39,916 nt of DNA from the NCBI GenBank assembly GCA_003427395.1, contig BFEA01000294.1:874412-914327 (forward strand), given 5' to 3'. The notes beneath the pieces are model-generated. The model was not told where the DNA came from. It searched no databases and saw only the letters and a program-made list of their open reading frames with translations. The position numbers and the translations under genes are program-made. Below, piece after piece: positions 39,666 to 39,916 of this stretch. Each line of letters begins with the position of its first letter. Positions within the stretch are counted from its first letter, which is position 1. This stretch comes from Chara braunii (Eukaryota; Streptophyta; Charophyceae; Charales; Characeae).

Positions 39666-39916
39666 TGCGAGGATCTGGGTCCTCGGCAGGCCTAAGGGGC
39701 CTCTTGCTGAAGATGTGCCCGCCCTAAGTGAAGGCGGGCCTGACAAATCACTAGAGACCCTAATCTGTCAATATCGTATTTGGGGTCCAGGCAGTTTCGT
39801 CGCGCCAGTTGGTTGAGGAAAACACAGGCCGAGCAGCGAGACATACCACGGCCTTCCAGGCCTTTCCAAAATGATGCAGGCCCTGGACGAGAATCGCAGG
39901 CTCATACACAGACAGT
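39666..39916 (+). repeat. 3' LTR of element C, cut by the window end
   Basis: First 251 bases of the LTR, matching 21120-21370. Differences cluster in the first 156 bases (about ten, mostly transitions), while the last 95 are identical to both copies at 21276-21466. The start hairpin (39668-39685) and the inner hairpin GCCCGCC-CTAAGTGAA-GGCGGGC are present. Confidence 0.85.

Larger units (their letters stand above)
21120..39916 (+). mobile_element. Ty3/gypsy chromovirus-like element C, degenerate, split by a LINE
   Basis: 5' LTR 21120-22189, primer site 22193, leader to 23441, gag from 23442, interruption 23614-34207, gag resuming at 34208, pol from ~36011 to 39625, purine tract, and 3' LTR from 39666 cut by the window end. 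Without the insertion it would be about 8-9 kb. It is closely related to element B in LTR, leader and coding order. Many stops, frameshifts and one ~35-base deletion in reverse transcriptase make it non-autonomous. LTR divergence over the first 156 bases is about ten substitutions, mostly transitions. Confidence 0.88.

Overview
The window is almost entirely transposable-element DNA from a nuclear genome of the green plant lineage. It holds remains of three Ty3/gypsy LTR retrotransposons with chromodomain-like integrase tails, one APE-endonuclease LINE, one element with long terminal inverted repeats (TIRs), and several LTR relics. The gag and pol wording resembles predicted proteins I associate with the charophyte alga Chara braunii. 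That assignment is from memory and should be treated as likely, not proven. I found no host gene, rRNA, tRNA, CRISPR array or bacterial-type operon.

Layout: 1-~7860 is element A, with its 5' LTR lying outside the window. It has a long leader, gag broken by a frameshift and a stop, pol broken by a stop and three frameshifts, and a 3' LTR starting near 6672. 8032-9763 is a 1.73 kb element with 125 bp TIRs at about 91% identity. It carries an antisense fragment of an A-like gag/protease region. 9764-10603 is AT-rich and contains degenerate tandem repeats. 10604-~19127 is element B, with a full 5' LTR and a 3' LTR truncated by about 0.2 kb. 19239-20351 is a solo LTR (D), and 20685-~20780 is a short LTR relic (E). 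21014-21119 is an imperfect palindrome that ends exactly where the 5' LTR of element C begins. 21120-39916 is element C. Its gag was split by a non-LTR insertion (23614-34207) that ends in 31 A residues and is flanked by a 7 bp duplication. The window stops inside the 3' LTR of C.

How the parts work together: in each gypsy element the LTR, tRNA-primed primer binding site, leader, gag (coiled coil, capsid-like part, CCHC zinc knuckle), protease, reverse transcriptase, RNase H, integrase and chromodomain-like tail follow the standard order. All three are now defective through stops, frameshifts and small deletions. Many stops that can be checked against a sister copy are C-to-T or G-to-A changes, as expected from deamination of methylated DNA. 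The longest surviving reading frame is the integrase half of element B (16625-18382).

The most unusual signals are: a short hairpin at the extreme 5' end of every B/C/D/E LTR, with two compensatory base-pair changes; a hairpin box shared by the leaders of all three gypsy elements; a TIR element with captured retrotransposon sequence; and exact 95 bp duplications flanking single Ns, which look like assembly artefacts. I did not find a convincing new gene system.
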